From Phycisphaerales bacterium (GTDB taxonomy: Bacteria; Planctomycetota; Phycisphaerae; UBA1845; UTPLA1), in contig JAKSDK010000527.1 in assembly GCA_022360095.1 (NCBI GenBank), positions 62,001-126,000 of the forward strand: a stretch of 64,000 bases of DNA. The letters run 5' to 3'. Numbering within the stretch: position 1 is the first letter of the stretch; each line of letters begins with the position of its first letter. Of this stretch, positions 1 through 8,588 are shown piece after piece. Position numbers and translations under genes: made by a program. The notes under the pieces are model-generated. The model saw only the letters and a program-made list of their open reading frames with translations. It searched no databases and was not told the DNA's origin.

Positions 1-882
1 GTCACGTCCATCTTGCGCTTCCATCGAACGTCGTACATTGGACTGAGGTCCGGCCAAAGCGGGGAGAATCGACGTGCCGAGTTCGGGCTTCGTCGCCATC
101 TCCGGCACCGGAGACAGCGGCCTGATCGGCTCATTCAATGGCCCGGACAACTTGCTATCGATGCTGCGTAACCGTTCGAATGGCGAAACGAAACCCGGTG
201 ATTCAACGGGCCGTGGCGTCCCGAAAATCGACGATCTCGCCGCGGAGGAAAACGGCAAACGCCCGTCGATACCAGACGTCTCGTCCGCAGGAAACAGTGG
301 TCGCTGCCTCGTTCCCGGCGTCGTCGACACGGCTCGATTCACATACAACCGGATATCTGTCGGATCCGGTATTTCGGGCAATCGATCCGGTATCTGTCTG
401 GTCTGCGGCAACGGTCGCCTTGTCAACGTAGACCGCAAAGTGGAGGACCCCGGCCGATTCAGACCGCTTCGTATGAAGCCTAGGTCTGCGATCGTCTCTG
501 CTCTCGGAAGATAGAACGTCGGTTGGAGTGTTCGGTTGGCACGCACCGCCTCCAATCCAACAGACGTGCCCAGAAAGCCTGACAACCCTGCCGACGGAAG
601 TGCGGAGCGAAACTGATTGGATTGGATCACCGGCGTCCCACCGTGGAATCGTGCCAGTCCGGTCAGATTGCCCGTCACGGCCGCGTTCGACTGTCGCCCG
701 CCATCGAAACGATAGGGAGTTCGAGGATTCCTTCCACCGGAACCCACCTGGGGATTGCTATCCAGGAGGCGCCCATCGGAACCGGGCACACGATAATCGA
801 CTCGATGATCGACCTGGGCAAATACGACCCCGGCCGCCGAAGAGAGGAAGACAGCCGCCGCTACGAAAATTCGATTCATCAT
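1..882 (-). CDS. Exported protein of unknown function, 3' end beyond window
   Basis: An open frame runs on the minus strand from 882 to the window edge (294 codons, no stop). The start at 882 has GAGG seven bases upstream; an ATG at 888 is too close to that SD. The N-terminus MMNRIFVAAAVFLSSAAG followed by VVFAQ is a clear signal peptide ending in an A-x-A-like site. The mature part is rich in Pro, Arg, Ser and Gly, with no domain I recognise; phrases such as TPYRFDGGRQ suggest a low-complexity, disordered region. It resembles in style, not in detectable sequence, the N-terminal half of the exported protein at 50041-51096. Plus-strand frames over the same bases are antisense shadows. Function unknown; that it is a secreted or periplasmic protein is inference from the signal peptide. 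Confidence 0.72.
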   Translation of the reverse strand, partial: MMNRIFVAAAVFLSSAAGVVFAQVDHRVDYRVPGSDGRLLDSNPQVGSGGRNPRTPYRFDGGRQSNAAVTGNLTGLARFHGGTPVIQSNQFRSALPSAGLSGFLGTSVGLEAVRANRTLQPTFYLPRAETIADLGFIRSGLNRPGSSTLRSTLTRRPLPQTRQIPDRLPEIPDPTDIRLYVNRAVSTTPGTRQRPLFPADETSGIDGRLPFSSAARSSIFGTPRPVESPGFVSPFERLRSIDSKLSGPLNEPIRPLSPVPEMATKPELGTSILPALAGPQSNVRRSMEAQDGRD

Positions 883-927
883 CGCCATACCTCAATAACG
901 ACGAAAATGACGGTTTCCGCCTACTTG

Positions 928-936
928 ATTATATCA
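928..936 (-). promoter_or_regulatory. Extended -10 promoter for the left-edge exported protein
   Basis: On the minus strand the sequence reads TGATATAAT: a perfect TATAAT preceded by TG-N, the extended -10 form that can work without a strong -35. The predicted start of transcription is near 921, giving a leader of about 39 bases to the ATG at 882. No good -35 is seen 16-18 bases upstream. Confidence 0.55.
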
Positions 937-1097
937 GGTTTGACAGGTCTCAGACGATTGTTTTGGAGCGAAATGGGAGGTTGGAGCGGCCATGGACGTG
1001 AGAATGCGGCCCGTCGAAGAAGGTGAGCTGCCAATGACGAAGCGGATGCCTGAAATCCGCAATCAAGCGTGACCGAGCGTCAGAACCAGAAGCGGAA

Positions 1098-2087
1098 TCA
1101 CCTCGACTTGGCCGTCGCTTTCTGTCGCTGTTCGCTGGTTGGCAGCTTTTCCAACCGTTGCTTCAGTTCGTGAAAAAGCGCGTCAAAGGTCACGTCCAGT
1201 TTCCTTTGCCTCAGCAGCTTGCGATACTCAACCTTGCTCTTCGTTTTCTCCAAGGCCTCATAGGCGCCCGGTTGACTCTTTAGATATCGATGAGCCCGAA
1301 CGTACAGATCAGTCAAAATCGATTGTGCCTGAGCCTTTTGAGCATCACTAAACCCGTACCTCCGGTCCACCTCAAACGTGTATTTCACCCAATCATCCAA
1401 CGGCGGTATCGGGGGCAGGACATCGAGCTTCGTCAACGGCTGTGGCTTGGTGGCCTTTGGCGGCGGACGCACCGGGATCATCTTCGTCGTTCTCACTTCA
1501 GCAACGGTGTGCTCAAGCCCCACCGGAACAGGTTTGCCTTTGGCCGAAAGAACCGCGTTCCTGTTCATCGCCTGGCGAATGGCCGTTTTCATCCCTGCGC
1601 GGTGCTGGAGGTCTGAGTCGCGAACAAGACTTATGTTGTCTTTGCGATGCAAAAGCTCCTTGAAGCGTACTCGGCCTCTCTGCGCGACTTCAGGAGGCAG
1701 GAAATCATCCATGGCGTCGGCGACCAGTTCCGGGCTCAAAGGCATCGAAGAGGAGATCTCCGTCACCTTCTTGATGGCGGCCTCAACTTCCGGACTGCCA
1801 TCCCTCAAACCGGCCGCGACCGCCTTTTCGCTAATTTCCTGAAGCTCCTGACTGGCAAGCTGTACGTAGTGCAACTGCTCAACTTGCCGTCTTTCCAATT
1901 CGGCACGAACGACCTCCTGCATATCCTGATCCAGATCGTAGGCCTTCGTAATCAGGTCCAGCAGCTCAGTGGCTGAAGTTTCCAATTCCGCGACCCAGTG
2001 CGGGCTGGCGAGCTTATCCAGCTCATCAGCCTTGACCTGTCCCATTGAGAGGAAAAGCGTGGCCGCCGACATAACAAGACCGGTCAT
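1098..2087 (-). CDS. Exported alpha-helical protein of unknown function
   Basis: The frame extends up to a TTG at 2117, but the ATG at 2087 has AGGAG seven bases upstream and starts a signal peptide (MTGLVMSAATLFLSMGQVKA), so I take 2087; the product is 329 aa. The mature protein is rich in Glu, Gln, Leu and Lys and looks mostly helical (for example a run around ELERRQVEQLHYVQLASQEL). No enzymatic motif or known domain is recognised. It has its own weak promoter candidate (ATTATC complement at 2140-2145, i.e. GATAAT) and stands just downstream of a strong terminator closing the PEP-CTERM gene, so it is probably a separate transcription unit. Periplasmic location is inferred from the signal peptide. 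Confidence 0.75.
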   Translation of the reverse strand: MTGLVMSAATLFLSMGQVKADELDKLASPHWVAELETSATELLDLITKAYDLDQDMQEVVRAELERRQVEQLHYVQLASQELQEISEKAVAAGLRDGSPEVEAAIKKVTEISSSMPLSPELVADAMDDFLPPEVAQRGRVRFKELLHRKDNISLVRDSDLQHRAGMKTAIRQAMNRNAVLSAKGKPVPVGLEHTVAEVRTTKMIPVRPPPKATKPQPLTKLDVLPPIPPLDDWVKYTFEVDRRYGFSDAQKAQAQSILTDLYVRAHRYLKSQPGAYEALEKTKSKVEYRKLLRQRKLDVTFDALFHELKQRLEKLPTSEQRQKATAKSR

Positions 2088-2172
2088 CGTCGCGCTCCTA
2101 AGAAGCCAAGCGTCCAAGAAATCTTAAGGATTCAAGGACATTATCATCGTCCAGAAGACAAAGGAAAAGTCA

Positions 2173-2218
2173 AAAATAAAAAAAGCACGGTTGGGTGTAT
2201 AGAACATCCCAACCGTGC
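2173..2218 (-). terminator. Rho-independent terminator after the PEP-CTERM gene
   Basis: Perfect 11-bp stem (2185-2195 with 2208-2218) and a 12-base loop; read on the minus strand the stem is followed by TTTTTTTATTTTTG. It lies 62 bases past the stop of the PEP-CTERM gene and separates it from the exported protein at 1098-2087. Confidence 0.9.
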
Positions 2219-2279
2219 CTAAAACTCACATTAAGAAGGTCATGCAATACGACCTTCCGCTATCGCTTCCCGCCTTGCC

Positions 2280-2936
2280 TTAGCGGCGTCGGCGAATGAG
2301 GGCGATCGCACCAAAACCGAGCAACGCGAACGTGGCCGGTTCCGGAACGTTGGTGATTCGAATGACAGTACCACCGGACGTGCCACCCGCACCATCGATG
2401 AGGCCATTGCCGGCAACGTCGAAATCCGGAATCGGATTGACGAAGTCGTCCTGACCGAACTCAAGCGCACCAACGACGAACTCGATCTCGGAAATGTTGG
2501 TGTCACCCTGGTTTTTGTTCTTCGTCAGCGTGAAGGTGAACAGATCAATCGCGCCACCTGCACCACCGATGAAGTTAAAGTGTGATCCACCGGTCATGAG
2601 GTTCGGAGCATCTCCACCCACGCCGTCGGCGTTCTGCTGGGTGAAGGGGCTCGCGTTGGCCCAGTTGGATGCGGACAGCTTGCCAGCATCGCCGGCGGCA
2701 CCACGAAGATCGATCGAGAAACCCAACCAATCCGTCTGGTCAATGTTGGCCTTGGCGACGATGTCGAAGTTCGTGACGCTGGGGCCACCGGACGTGTCAA
2801 TCGCCAGCTCCAAGACTTGACCCGGTCCACCGTTGAGGCCGTCTGCAGTCTCAAACCAGATTTGGTTGACTGCGCTAGCCTTTGACGTAAAGGCCAGGGC
2901 CAAAACCAGTGCTAGTGATACTCTCAAAACCCTCAT
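2280..2936 (-). CDS. PEP-CTERM sorting-domain protein
   Basis: 218 aa. The ATG at 2936 has AAGGAG seven bases upstream; the longer frame to 2984 is not needed. Signal peptide MRVLRVSLALVLALAFTSKASA. The C-terminus is a textbook PEP-CTERM anchor: VPEPATFALLGFGAIALIRRRR, that is the VPEP motif, a short membrane helix and an Arg cluster, the substrate tag of exosortase. The central ~170 residues (WFETADGLNGGPGQVLELAI, TFTLTKNKN, IEFVVGALEFG) look like a beta-rich, cohesin-like extracellular domain but no catalytic motif is seen. It would be exported, processed by an exosortase (none in this window) and held at or released from the cell surface. It lies just after a dockerin-type protein gene on the same strand and is closed by a strong terminator. 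Confidence 0.88.
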   Translation of the reverse strand: MRVLRVSLALVLALAFTSKASAVNQIWFETADGLNGGPGQVLELAIDTSGGPSVTNFDIVAKANIDQTDWLGFSIDLRGAAGDAGKLSASNWANASPFTQQNADGVGGDAPNLMTGGSHFNFIGGAGGAIDLFTFTLTKNKNQGDTNISEIEFVVGALEFGQDDFVNPIPDFDVAGNGLIDGAGGTSGGTVIRITNVPEPATFALLGFGAIALIRRRR

Positions 2937-3083
2937 TTTCTTTCTCCTTCTTCGAATTAATTTCGAAAACACTTCTTTTCCCAAAATTTCCTAGTTATCT
3001 CCGTCGCTCGTAAACACCAAGCCACGGAACCACATTTCACAAATCCTTACCTTACCTCTTACCCCCTCTCCTGTATCTTTGAC

Positions 3084-4175
3084 TTACGGACACGTCGGAC
3101 CGGGGAGTCCGCCGGACAGAATCGCACTGAACGCCGGGATATCCGCACCGGTGATCGTTCCGCTGTTATTGAAGTCATAGAGATAGATCCACTGCTGGGC
3201 CGGGGCCAATGCGCCGGAAAGCAGAGCGGACAACGCCGGAACGTCGGCACCCGTGATCGAGTAGCTGCCGTTTCCGTCGCCCTTGACCTGGATCCGCACA
3301 ACGGCATCCGGCAGAGCCGAGGAGGCACCGTCGAGGCTACCGCTGACGGCGGCATCCACATTACCAGCGCCTGCCGCATAGTTCTGGCCGAGGCTGTCGT
3401 AACCGAAGGAGACCATCTCAGGGCTGCCGTCACCCGGGGTGGCCGGGTTGAACGTTCGGGTGTAGAGAAGGTTGTTGACCTGGAGGAACACTTCGTAGGT
3501 GCTGTTGGCCACGGTCGAACCCGCAACACAGTTGCCGGCCGTCACGTTGACGCGAGCGATTTCCTGGGGGCCAGCGCCGGGCTCGAGACCACCCGTCGGG
3601 TCATAAACCGGGCCAGCGGCGACCGCGACCTGGACGGCCTTCGCGCCATCGACGTTCGGCGGATCAGCAAGATCGCTGGCGCCATCGACGGTTCCACTTG
3701 CACTCCAGACGCCGGTGTTGGTCCAGGTCTGCGACATCGCGCCGATTCGGGTGCCGGTGCCGTTGTTGGCCGTGGCGACCGAGTCCTGGGTCTTGATGTC
3801 AACACCGATCGACGAAATGACGTCGCCACCACCGGTCCTGTCATTGACCGTGGTGTAGAGGACGAGCTGACCGGTTGACAGGTCGTTATCGCCATCGAAG
3901 TTCGGATAAGCGAAACCTGCATTCGTGTGATAGTTGTTCGCATGGACGGGGCTCAGCCTCAGGATTTGACCTTCGCCAAGACCACCACCATTCGTCGCCG
4001 TACCGTTCACGTCCTGACCGAAGGTGAAAGGTGCAGCCGGGGTGCCGGTGATATCCTGGATGCCACCCGAGTTGTCTCGAATGTCAAAGAAGGTATCGGA
4101 ATCTCCGGCGAATGCCGCAGAACCAGCAAAGGCCACAGCGGCAGCAACAGTTAAAGCGAAACTTACTTTTTTCAT
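3084..4175 (-). CDS. Exported protein with C-terminal dockerin-like calcium repeats
   Basis: 363 aa. Start ATG at 4175 with GGAG eight bases upstream (a TTG just before it is not needed). Signal peptide MKKVSFALTVAAAVAFAGSAAFAG. The body is Gly/Asp/Asn-rich and probably beta-structured. The last ~65 residues hold two dockerin-like units, each a Ca-binding loop followed by a helix: GDGNGSYSITGADVPALSALL and DFNNSGTITGADIPAFSAIL, ending PGPTCP. Dockerin type I repeats bind cohesin-like partners; in Planctomycetota such C-termini are common on secreted proteins and replace a PEP-CTERM tag. The PEP-CTERM gene follows 147 bases downstream with no obvious terminator between, so the two may be co-transcribed. 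Substrate or partner unknown. Confidence 0.8.
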   Translation of the reverse strand: MKKVSFALTVAAAVAFAGSAAFAGDSDTFFDIRDNSGGIQDITGTPAAPFTFGQDVNGTATNGGGLGEGQILRLSPVHANNYHTNAGFAYPNFDGDNDLSTGQLVLYTTVNDRTGGGDVISSIGVDIKTQDSVATANNGTGTRIGAMSQTWTNTGVWSASGTVDGASDLADPPNVDGAKAVQVAVAAGPVYDPTGGLEPGAGPQEIARVNVTAGNCVAGSTVANSTYEVFLQVNNLLYTRTFNPATPGDGSPEMVSFGYDSLGQNYAAGAGNVDAAVSGSLDGASSALPDAVVRIQVKGDGNGSYSITGADVPALSALLSGALAPAQQWIYLYDFNNSGTITGADIPAFSAILSGGLPGPTCP

Positions 4176-4424
4176 CAAATCTGCTCCTACAACAAAAACA
4201 CAAACCCCATAAAAAATTCCTGAAATCGCTTCTTGAAGAGCGACTCAGTTGGGGCCCGCGCCTACCGGTGCAACGGGTAACCCGTTAGCGTCTTCTTTTA
4301 CTTCGCCGAAAAGGAACGACCTTAAAATCTGACGAAGCGAAAAGAGATGGTAAGTGAAGGAAGAAAAGCCCGGAAACTATTTCTTCTTTCCTACCAGGAC
4401 TCCTTTCTCGCATAACCTTCAAGC

Positions 4425-4453
4425 ATGCTACCAAATCTGAGAGGGCAAATCAA
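4425..4453 (-). promoter_or_regulatory. Sigma-70-type promoter for the dockerin protein
   Basis: Minus strand TTGATT (4448-4453), 17-base spacer, TAGCAT (4425-4430). The same -10 TAGCAT with a 17-base spacer is seen for the gene at 6029-8050. Confidence 0.5.
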
Positions 4454-4630
4454 TCTTTTGCAAGCCCTTCCTGCCCGGATCTCTTGCTACCGAACAAAAA
4501 AGAGCTTACCGCTACTGCAGAGCCCTCTTGCAAACGGCCCCGATTGTAGCGAAAAAACTCGCCCACCTGCTTGGACATACAGATGGTTATGCATAGCCGC
4601 AAGCCTTTTAGGGCTTCCGACTCGTTACTG

Positions 4631-4660
4631 ATGATACCAGAATACGGCTTCCGATTTCAA
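4631..4660 (-). promoter_or_regulatory. Second, upstream promoter candidate
   Basis: Minus strand TTGAAA (4655-4660), 18-base spacer, TATCAT (4631-4636). It could be a tandem promoter for the dockerin gene. Confidence 0.4.
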
Positions 4661-4822
4661 GGTTACGGAGCCAAATTAAAAGTAATTATTTATTTCCTGA
4701 CTTAAACATCTGAAAACAAATAACTTATACCAAAATCAAACACGAACGCCAAATCGCCCGGGTCGGACCTGGGGCCCCAAAATATCCGCTCTTTCTGGCC
4801 TGCCAGCCAGCCAAGCCTCCGG

Positions 4823-6001
4823 TCAGGCGAAAGTGAAGCCCACGGTGGACAGAAACTCGATTTCGGCCAGTCCATAGTTCTGTCGCTCCAACATACAGAC
4901 CCCGAATTCACGGCGCGTCCAATATGGTATCCGCAACTGATCAAACAAATCTGACACTTGGCTCCCAACGGCCGCCGAACGAAGAGAGCGATCCATTTCC
5001 GGCAAATCACAGACCGCTGTCATCGGAACGAGAAGGTCTCCCAGGAAAGCGGGAATCGAGCCGACTGCCGTATCATGACGCTCATCTTGCAGCGTACGAA
5101 GCCATGACCGTGCTGTGTTCTTTTCCTTAATTCGCGGAATCTGTTTTCCGGGTCCGGTTTTTTCCTTTATCCATTGAACAAGGCCTTCAAGGACCCTCGT
5201 TACGCCACGCTGTTTTGCCTCGACCGAATAGCCGGCCACATGTGGTGTCGCAAGATCACAGACCGTGACAAGCTCGCGCCAGAGGTCCGGCTCATTTCGC
5301 CACACATCCACGACCGCGCCGCCAAGCCGGTTTTCCTTCAAAGCGGAAAGTAGCGCCGATTCGCATACGACCTCACCGCGAGACGTATTGATAAGAATCG
5401 CATCTTGTTTCATTGAAGACAGTTGAACGGCATCGACCAGATCATCCGTCTTGTCCGGTCCTCGCCTCGTCAAAGGAACGTGCAGTGAGACAATATCGCT
5501 TTGCGAAAGCAGTTCGTTGAGATCCGTCCAGTCCCCGCCGCCGACGGCCCGTTGAAGCGGTGGGTCACATTTCAGCACCTTCATTCCAAGCGATCTTGCC
5601 CAATCCGCCACGATCGAGCCGATCCGCCCCACACCGACAATACCCAACGTTTTCCGCCGCGGATCAAAACCTTTCCGAGACGCCATCAGTAGAATCGCGG
5701 TCAGGACATATTCCGCAACGGGACGCGCATTACACCCTCCCGCGGCGACGAATCGAATGCCATTTTCCACCAACCACGTCTTGTCGATGTGATCCGTTCC
5801 CGAAGTGACCGATCCCACGAAGCGCACGTTGGACCCTGCCAATAAGGCGGCGTCCACGCGTGTCACACTACGCACGACGAGCGCATCCGCCTGAGCGACT
5901 CCGGACGCCACAAGCTTGCGACCTTCGAAAGCCTGAACGTGACCGAAGCCCCCGAAAAGCGAAGCCGCTTCCGGGATTGCTTCGTCAACCATGATCAACA
6001 T
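4823..6001 (-). CDS. pdxB: Erythronate-4-phosphate dehydrogenase (PdxB)
   Basis: 392 aa, close to the usual ~380. It is a D-2-hydroxyacid dehydrogenase: NAD-binding LGIVGVGRIGS around residue 119, substrate-binding loop CNARPVAEYVL, and catalytic Arg (INTSRGE), Glu (NEPDLW) and His (TPHVAGYS). The TPHVAGYSVEAKQRG segment is the PdxB signature and separates it from SerA and lactate-type relatives; a ~100-residue C-terminal extension fits the PdxB dimerisation domain. PdxB oxidises 4-phospho-D-erythronate in the DXP-dependent pyridoxal phosphate pathway, in the cytoplasm. The start could be 6001 or the ATG nine bases further in; no clear SD. It follows the Ca-repeat protein gene by 27 bases and may be read from its promoter, although the functions are unrelated. 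Confidence 0.85.
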   Translation of the reverse strand: MLIMVDEAIPEAASLFGGFGHVQAFEGRKLVASGVAQADALVVRSVTRVDAALLAGSNVRFVGSVTSGTDHIDKTWLVENGIRFVAAGGCNARPVAEYVLTAILLMASRKGFDPRRKTLGIVGVGRIGSIVADWARSLGMKVLKCDPPLQRAVGGGDWTDLNELLSQSDIVSLHVPLTRRGPDKTDDLVDAVQLSSMKQDAILINTSRGEVVCESALLSALKENRLGGAVVDVWRNEPDLWRELVTVCDLATPHVAGYSVEAKQRGVTRVLEGLVQWIKEKTGPGKQIPRIKEKNTARSWLRTLQDERHDTAVGSIPAFLGDLLVPMTAVCDLPEMDRSLRSAAVGSQVSDLFDQLRIPYWTRREFGVCMLERQNYGLAEIEFLSTVGFTFA

Positions 6002-6028
6002 AGAGGCATGATAGCCGCGAATCAGCGG

Positions 6029-8050
6029 TCAGGGGCAGGGCGTGGCCGAGACCACGGTGTCAATAAAGCACGGAACGTCCAGCCCGTTGACGACGAGATC
6101 GTGGTTTAGATCCGCACTGCAGGAGGAGGTGCCCGCGAGCAAATAATCGATGAACAGCGGCATGTCGTCGAGATCGACCGCGCCGCTGCAATCCATGTCG
6201 CCCACGAGCAATCCTGCGCACAGAGGCAGTTCACAGTCATCCGTCAACCCGTCGTCATCACAGTCGGGATCGCACTCATCCGGAACTCCGTTCTGGTTGC
6301 AATCCCCGACGCCGATCGGCGGGACTTCACATTCATCCGGAAGGCCGTTTTCGTTGCAATCGAGTGCGCAATTCGCCGTACAGAAGAAAGGGCCACCCGG
6401 AGCGGGGCTGTTTTCGTCGATCTCACACTCATCCGGAATACCGTTTGCGTTGCAGTCCGCGGCACAATCGCTTTCGCAGAAATAAGGACCACCGGGCGCC
6501 ACGCCGTTTTCGTCGATTTCGCACTCGTCCGGAATGCCGTTTTGGTTGCAGTCCCCGCTCGACACGGCCAGATCGCAGCTATCCGGAATACCGTTTTCGT
6601 TGCAATCTGCACACGAAACGTCACCCGGCGGGCAATCGGCGATGACACACGCATCGGGAGGCCCGATCCCGTCACAATTCGCGTCGCAAGCATCCAAGAT
6701 AAGGTTGCCGTCGCAGTCCAGGCTCGGCATGTCCGCGATTTCCTGGCAGTCCGGAATCATGTTGCCATCGCAATCGGGCGGATTCAGCGACGGCCCCAAC
6801 ATGGATGATGTCAGATGCGTCGGAATGCCCGGCTTGAAATGCCCGATCGTGATCGAGGCGTCCGGAATCGGCGGTACATTGGCCTCGAAACGGAAACTGT
6901 ACGCGGTGCCCCATCGAAGCGGGTTCGACGTTGTGGACCAGGTGACGACCCGGCCGCCCGAGCCGCTCGACAGACAGACCACACTGCCGACGGACTCGTT
7001 CCAATCGCCGTTATCGATCAGCGCGCCGCCGGGTTCGTTGACCGGTTCATCATGATGCCGAACCGCATGAAAGCCGACATTGCGAACCAGCGCGCCCGCG
7101 GAGATGGGAATTGTGAGCGACCCCACCTGGCGATCCATATCAATGTTCAACAATGCATATTCATAACGCCAGAATTGATCCGACAACGCGATCGCCTTGC
7201 CTGTCAGGATGCACCGTCCGTCCGGTGATACGAACTCAACGGGCGGAATTTCCTGGGCAAACACGGCCTGACTTGCCCCCGACCACGCATCGACGGCAAA
7301 CCCGATGTTCGGCGGCACCGAACGGTCGGTCATCTCAAACGTCCATAGCCCGCCTGGCGCGCCCTGCGGGTTCACCGGCTTCCAGGAAGCGCTGTTCATC
7401 ACATTGACGTCGTCCAAGATGACATAGTAGCCCTCGACATAGTACGACGCGCCCTCATTGAGGACCGGGTCCAGATCGTCGTCATGCACCTGCAAACGAT
7501 GGGAAATGCCGTCATGAGGCGGACCGCCCAGATCAAAATGCGATCCCGTGTGCGACCAGGCGCCCGTCCACGGGTTGACCTCGTACCGGGGCCCAAGTCC
7601 ATCTTGGACTCCATTGAGCCCCGGGCTGTAGGTGTCCGTGCAACCCATCCCAAGCCAAGGCCCGAAGGCATGGCCGGGTTCAAAAGTACAAGTTCCACCA
7701 CATTGGGTGTCGTCCAAAGCGAAAAAGCCGTGCTTCACCCAGGATTGGCCGATTTGTTCAAACCGGTCGTCTTTCAGGCGATAAAGGTTCATCACGATGA
7801 ACGGATGTTCGGACGCAGGGGATTCGAACCATTGCAAATCGGCGTTTCCAATGTTCCAGGACGTGGTCCCCACGGCCAGTCCAGCGACGCTGCCTTCCCG
7901 ACCAAATTGGAAAAGGCCGAATAACTCACAGAAGGTCATATCCGGAGAGGTCCCTCGCGGACCGGCACTTTGTGAGGACTCATCCGCTGAAATCGGATGC
8001 ACGATGAGCGCGGAGAGAACAAGACCGATCACACTGGATCTGGGCGACAT
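6029..8050 (-). CDS. Large exported protein with DCNxNGxPDEC calcium repeats and dockerin-like tail
   Basis: 673 aa. The ATG at 8050 has AGGAGG seven bases upstream; the frame's GTG at 8068 lies within that SD region. Signal peptide MSPRSSVIGLVLSALIVHPISA. Residues ~20-420 form an unrecognised, probably beta-rich extracellular domain with many Trp and Gly. Residues ~425-605 carry a series of Asp/Asn-rich loops of the type DCNxNGIPDECE, some separated by spacers such as IDENSPAPGGPFFC, resembling thrombospondin type 3 Ca-binding repeats, with paired Cys. The last ~60 residues (GDMDCSGAVDLDDMPLFIDY, then DLNHDLVVNGLDVPCFIDTV) form a dockerin-like pair. Function unknown; a Ca-stabilised surface or secreted protein is inferred. 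A good promoter lies at 8134-8162. Confidence 0.82.
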   Translation of the reverse strand: MSPRSSVIGLVLSALIVHPISADESSQSAGPRGTSPDMTFCELFGLFQFGREGSVAGLAVGTTSWNIGNADLQWFESPASEHPFIVMNLYRLKDDRFEQIGQSWVKHGFFALDDTQCGGTCTFEPGHAFGPWLGMGCTDTYSPGLNGVQDGLGPRYEVNPWTGAWSHTGSHFDLGGPPHDGISHRLQVHDDDLDPVLNEGASYYVEGYYVILDDVNVMNSASWKPVNPQGAPGGLWTFEMTDRSVPPNIGFAVDAWSGASQAVFAQEIPPVEFVSPDGRCILTGKAIALSDQFWRYEYALLNIDMDRQVGSLTIPISAGALVRNVGFHAVRHHDEPVNEPGGALIDNGDWNESVGSVVCLSSGSGGRVVTWSTTSNPLRWGTAYSFRFEANVPPIPDASITIGHFKPGIPTHLTSSMLGPSLNPPDCDGNMIPDCQEIADMPSLDCDGNLILDACDANCDGIGPPDACVIADCPPGDVSCADCNENGIPDSCDLAVSSGDCNQNGIPDECEIDENGVAPGGPYFCESDCAADCNANGIPDECEIDENSPAPGGPFFCTANCALDCNENGLPDECEVPPIGVGDCNQNGVPDECDPDCDDDGLTDDCELPLCAGLLVGDMDCSGAVDLDDMPLFIDYLLAGTSSCSADLNHDLVVNGLDVPCFIDTVVSATPCP

Positions 8051-8133
8051 CGCTTCCCCTCCTCGCACGCCTTTCCCCGAGGACCAAACGTCAGGGTCCC
8101 AAAAACAGAGATGCCAACACGCCGAGACACCTC

Positions 8134-8162
8134 ATGCTAGGCTCCCAGCGTGCTCTCGACAA
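8134..8162 (-). promoter_or_regulatory. Promoter of the Ca-repeat protein (and perhaps pdxB)
   Basis: Minus strand TTGTCG (8157-8162), 17-base spacer, TAGCAT (8134-8139); predicted leader about 77 bases. The -35 abuts the stop codon of the small ORF at 8164-8322. Confidence 0.55.
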
Positions 8163-8163
8163 G

Positions 8164-8322
8164 CTACATCATCGTCTCCATGGGCTGAAACAATCCCAAA
8201 ATACCGTTCACCAGTCCCGGGATGAGAACCCCGGTAAAGAAATTGATGACAAGATCGACCACCTGAAACAAGAGGTCGATCAGGGCGAGCTGGAAAACGT
8301 TGTCCATCGGCATGTCGTCCAT
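8164..8322 (-). CDS. 52-aa hydrophobic membrane peptide
   Basis: A small frame on the minus strand, ATG at 8320-8322 and TAG at 8164-8166, with AGGAG seven bases upstream of the ATG. The peptide begins MDDMPMDNVFQLALIDLLFQ and continues as one long hydrophobic stretch (VVDLVINFFTGVLIPGLVNG, then ILGLF) ending QPMETMM. It would form one membrane helix, or a helical hairpin broken at PG, with an acidic N-terminus. It lies directly upstream of the Ca-repeat protein gene on the same strand but that gene has its own promoter. I do not recognise a family. Support comes from the SD, the composition and the lack of any competing gene; homologues would settle it. Confidence 0.6.
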   Translation of the reverse strand: MDDMPMDNVFQLALIDLLFQVVDLVINFFTGVLIPGLVNGILGLFQPMETMM

Positions 8323-8508
8323 GGTCAGGCTCCTGTCATTGAGGATGGGCGAGGTCGTTCGGATGTTCGTGGAGGCAGGTCATGCGCCTCTCTGTTGATA
8401 CCAATGCCACGTCTCTCGATTGCATGTTCCTACATATTCTCGGCTCACGACCGATTCGATCGGCAGTTTTCAATCCTGGCGAAACCTTTGACAGTTTCGC
8501 CTGTGGGT

Positions 8509-8537
8509 TTGGACCCGACAAGACTGGTCCTTATAAT
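8509..8537 (+). promoter_or_regulatory. Promoter of mqnA-mqnC
   Basis: TTGGAC (8509-8514), 17-base spacer, perfect TATAAT (8532-8537). Predicted transcription start near 8544, leader of about 45 bases to the ATG at 8589. Confidence 0.6.
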
Positions 8538-8588
8538 CCGCCGCAGGCCCGAAAGAAACCCAAACGACCGATCCACGAAAGAAAAACT

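Larger units (their letters stand above)
4176..4822. other. Long intergenic region: promoters and leader of the dockerin protein
   Basis: 647 bases without a convincing gene. Two minus-strand promoter candidates (4425-4453 and 4631-4660) imply a leader of about 240-460 bases before the ATG at 4175. Within the leader a near-perfect palindrome at 4227-4244 is followed on the minus strand by TTTCAGGAATTTTTTATG, which could act as a small attenuator. I tried to fit the leader to the GEMM (c-di-GMP-I) riboswitch pattern and it does not fit. The short plus-strand frame at 4425-4631 has no SD and no protein-like composition. Confidence 0.5.

Noticed and set aside
4201..4440. Possible c-di-GMP (GEMM) riboswitch in the dockerin gene leader
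   Set aside because: Some bases (TTGCACCGGTAGG) recall the 3' part of GEMM, but the conserved 5' CACGCA/AAAGCC core is missing.
4425..4631. 68-aa plus-strand open frame in the intergenic region
   Set aside because: No SD, unlikely composition, and it covers two minus-strand promoter candidates.
7800..7830. tRNA T-loop-like sequence GGTTCGAATCCCC (minus strand)
   Set aside because: It lies inside the Ca-repeat protein gene (codes for WFESP) and no acceptor, D or anticodon arm can be folded around it.
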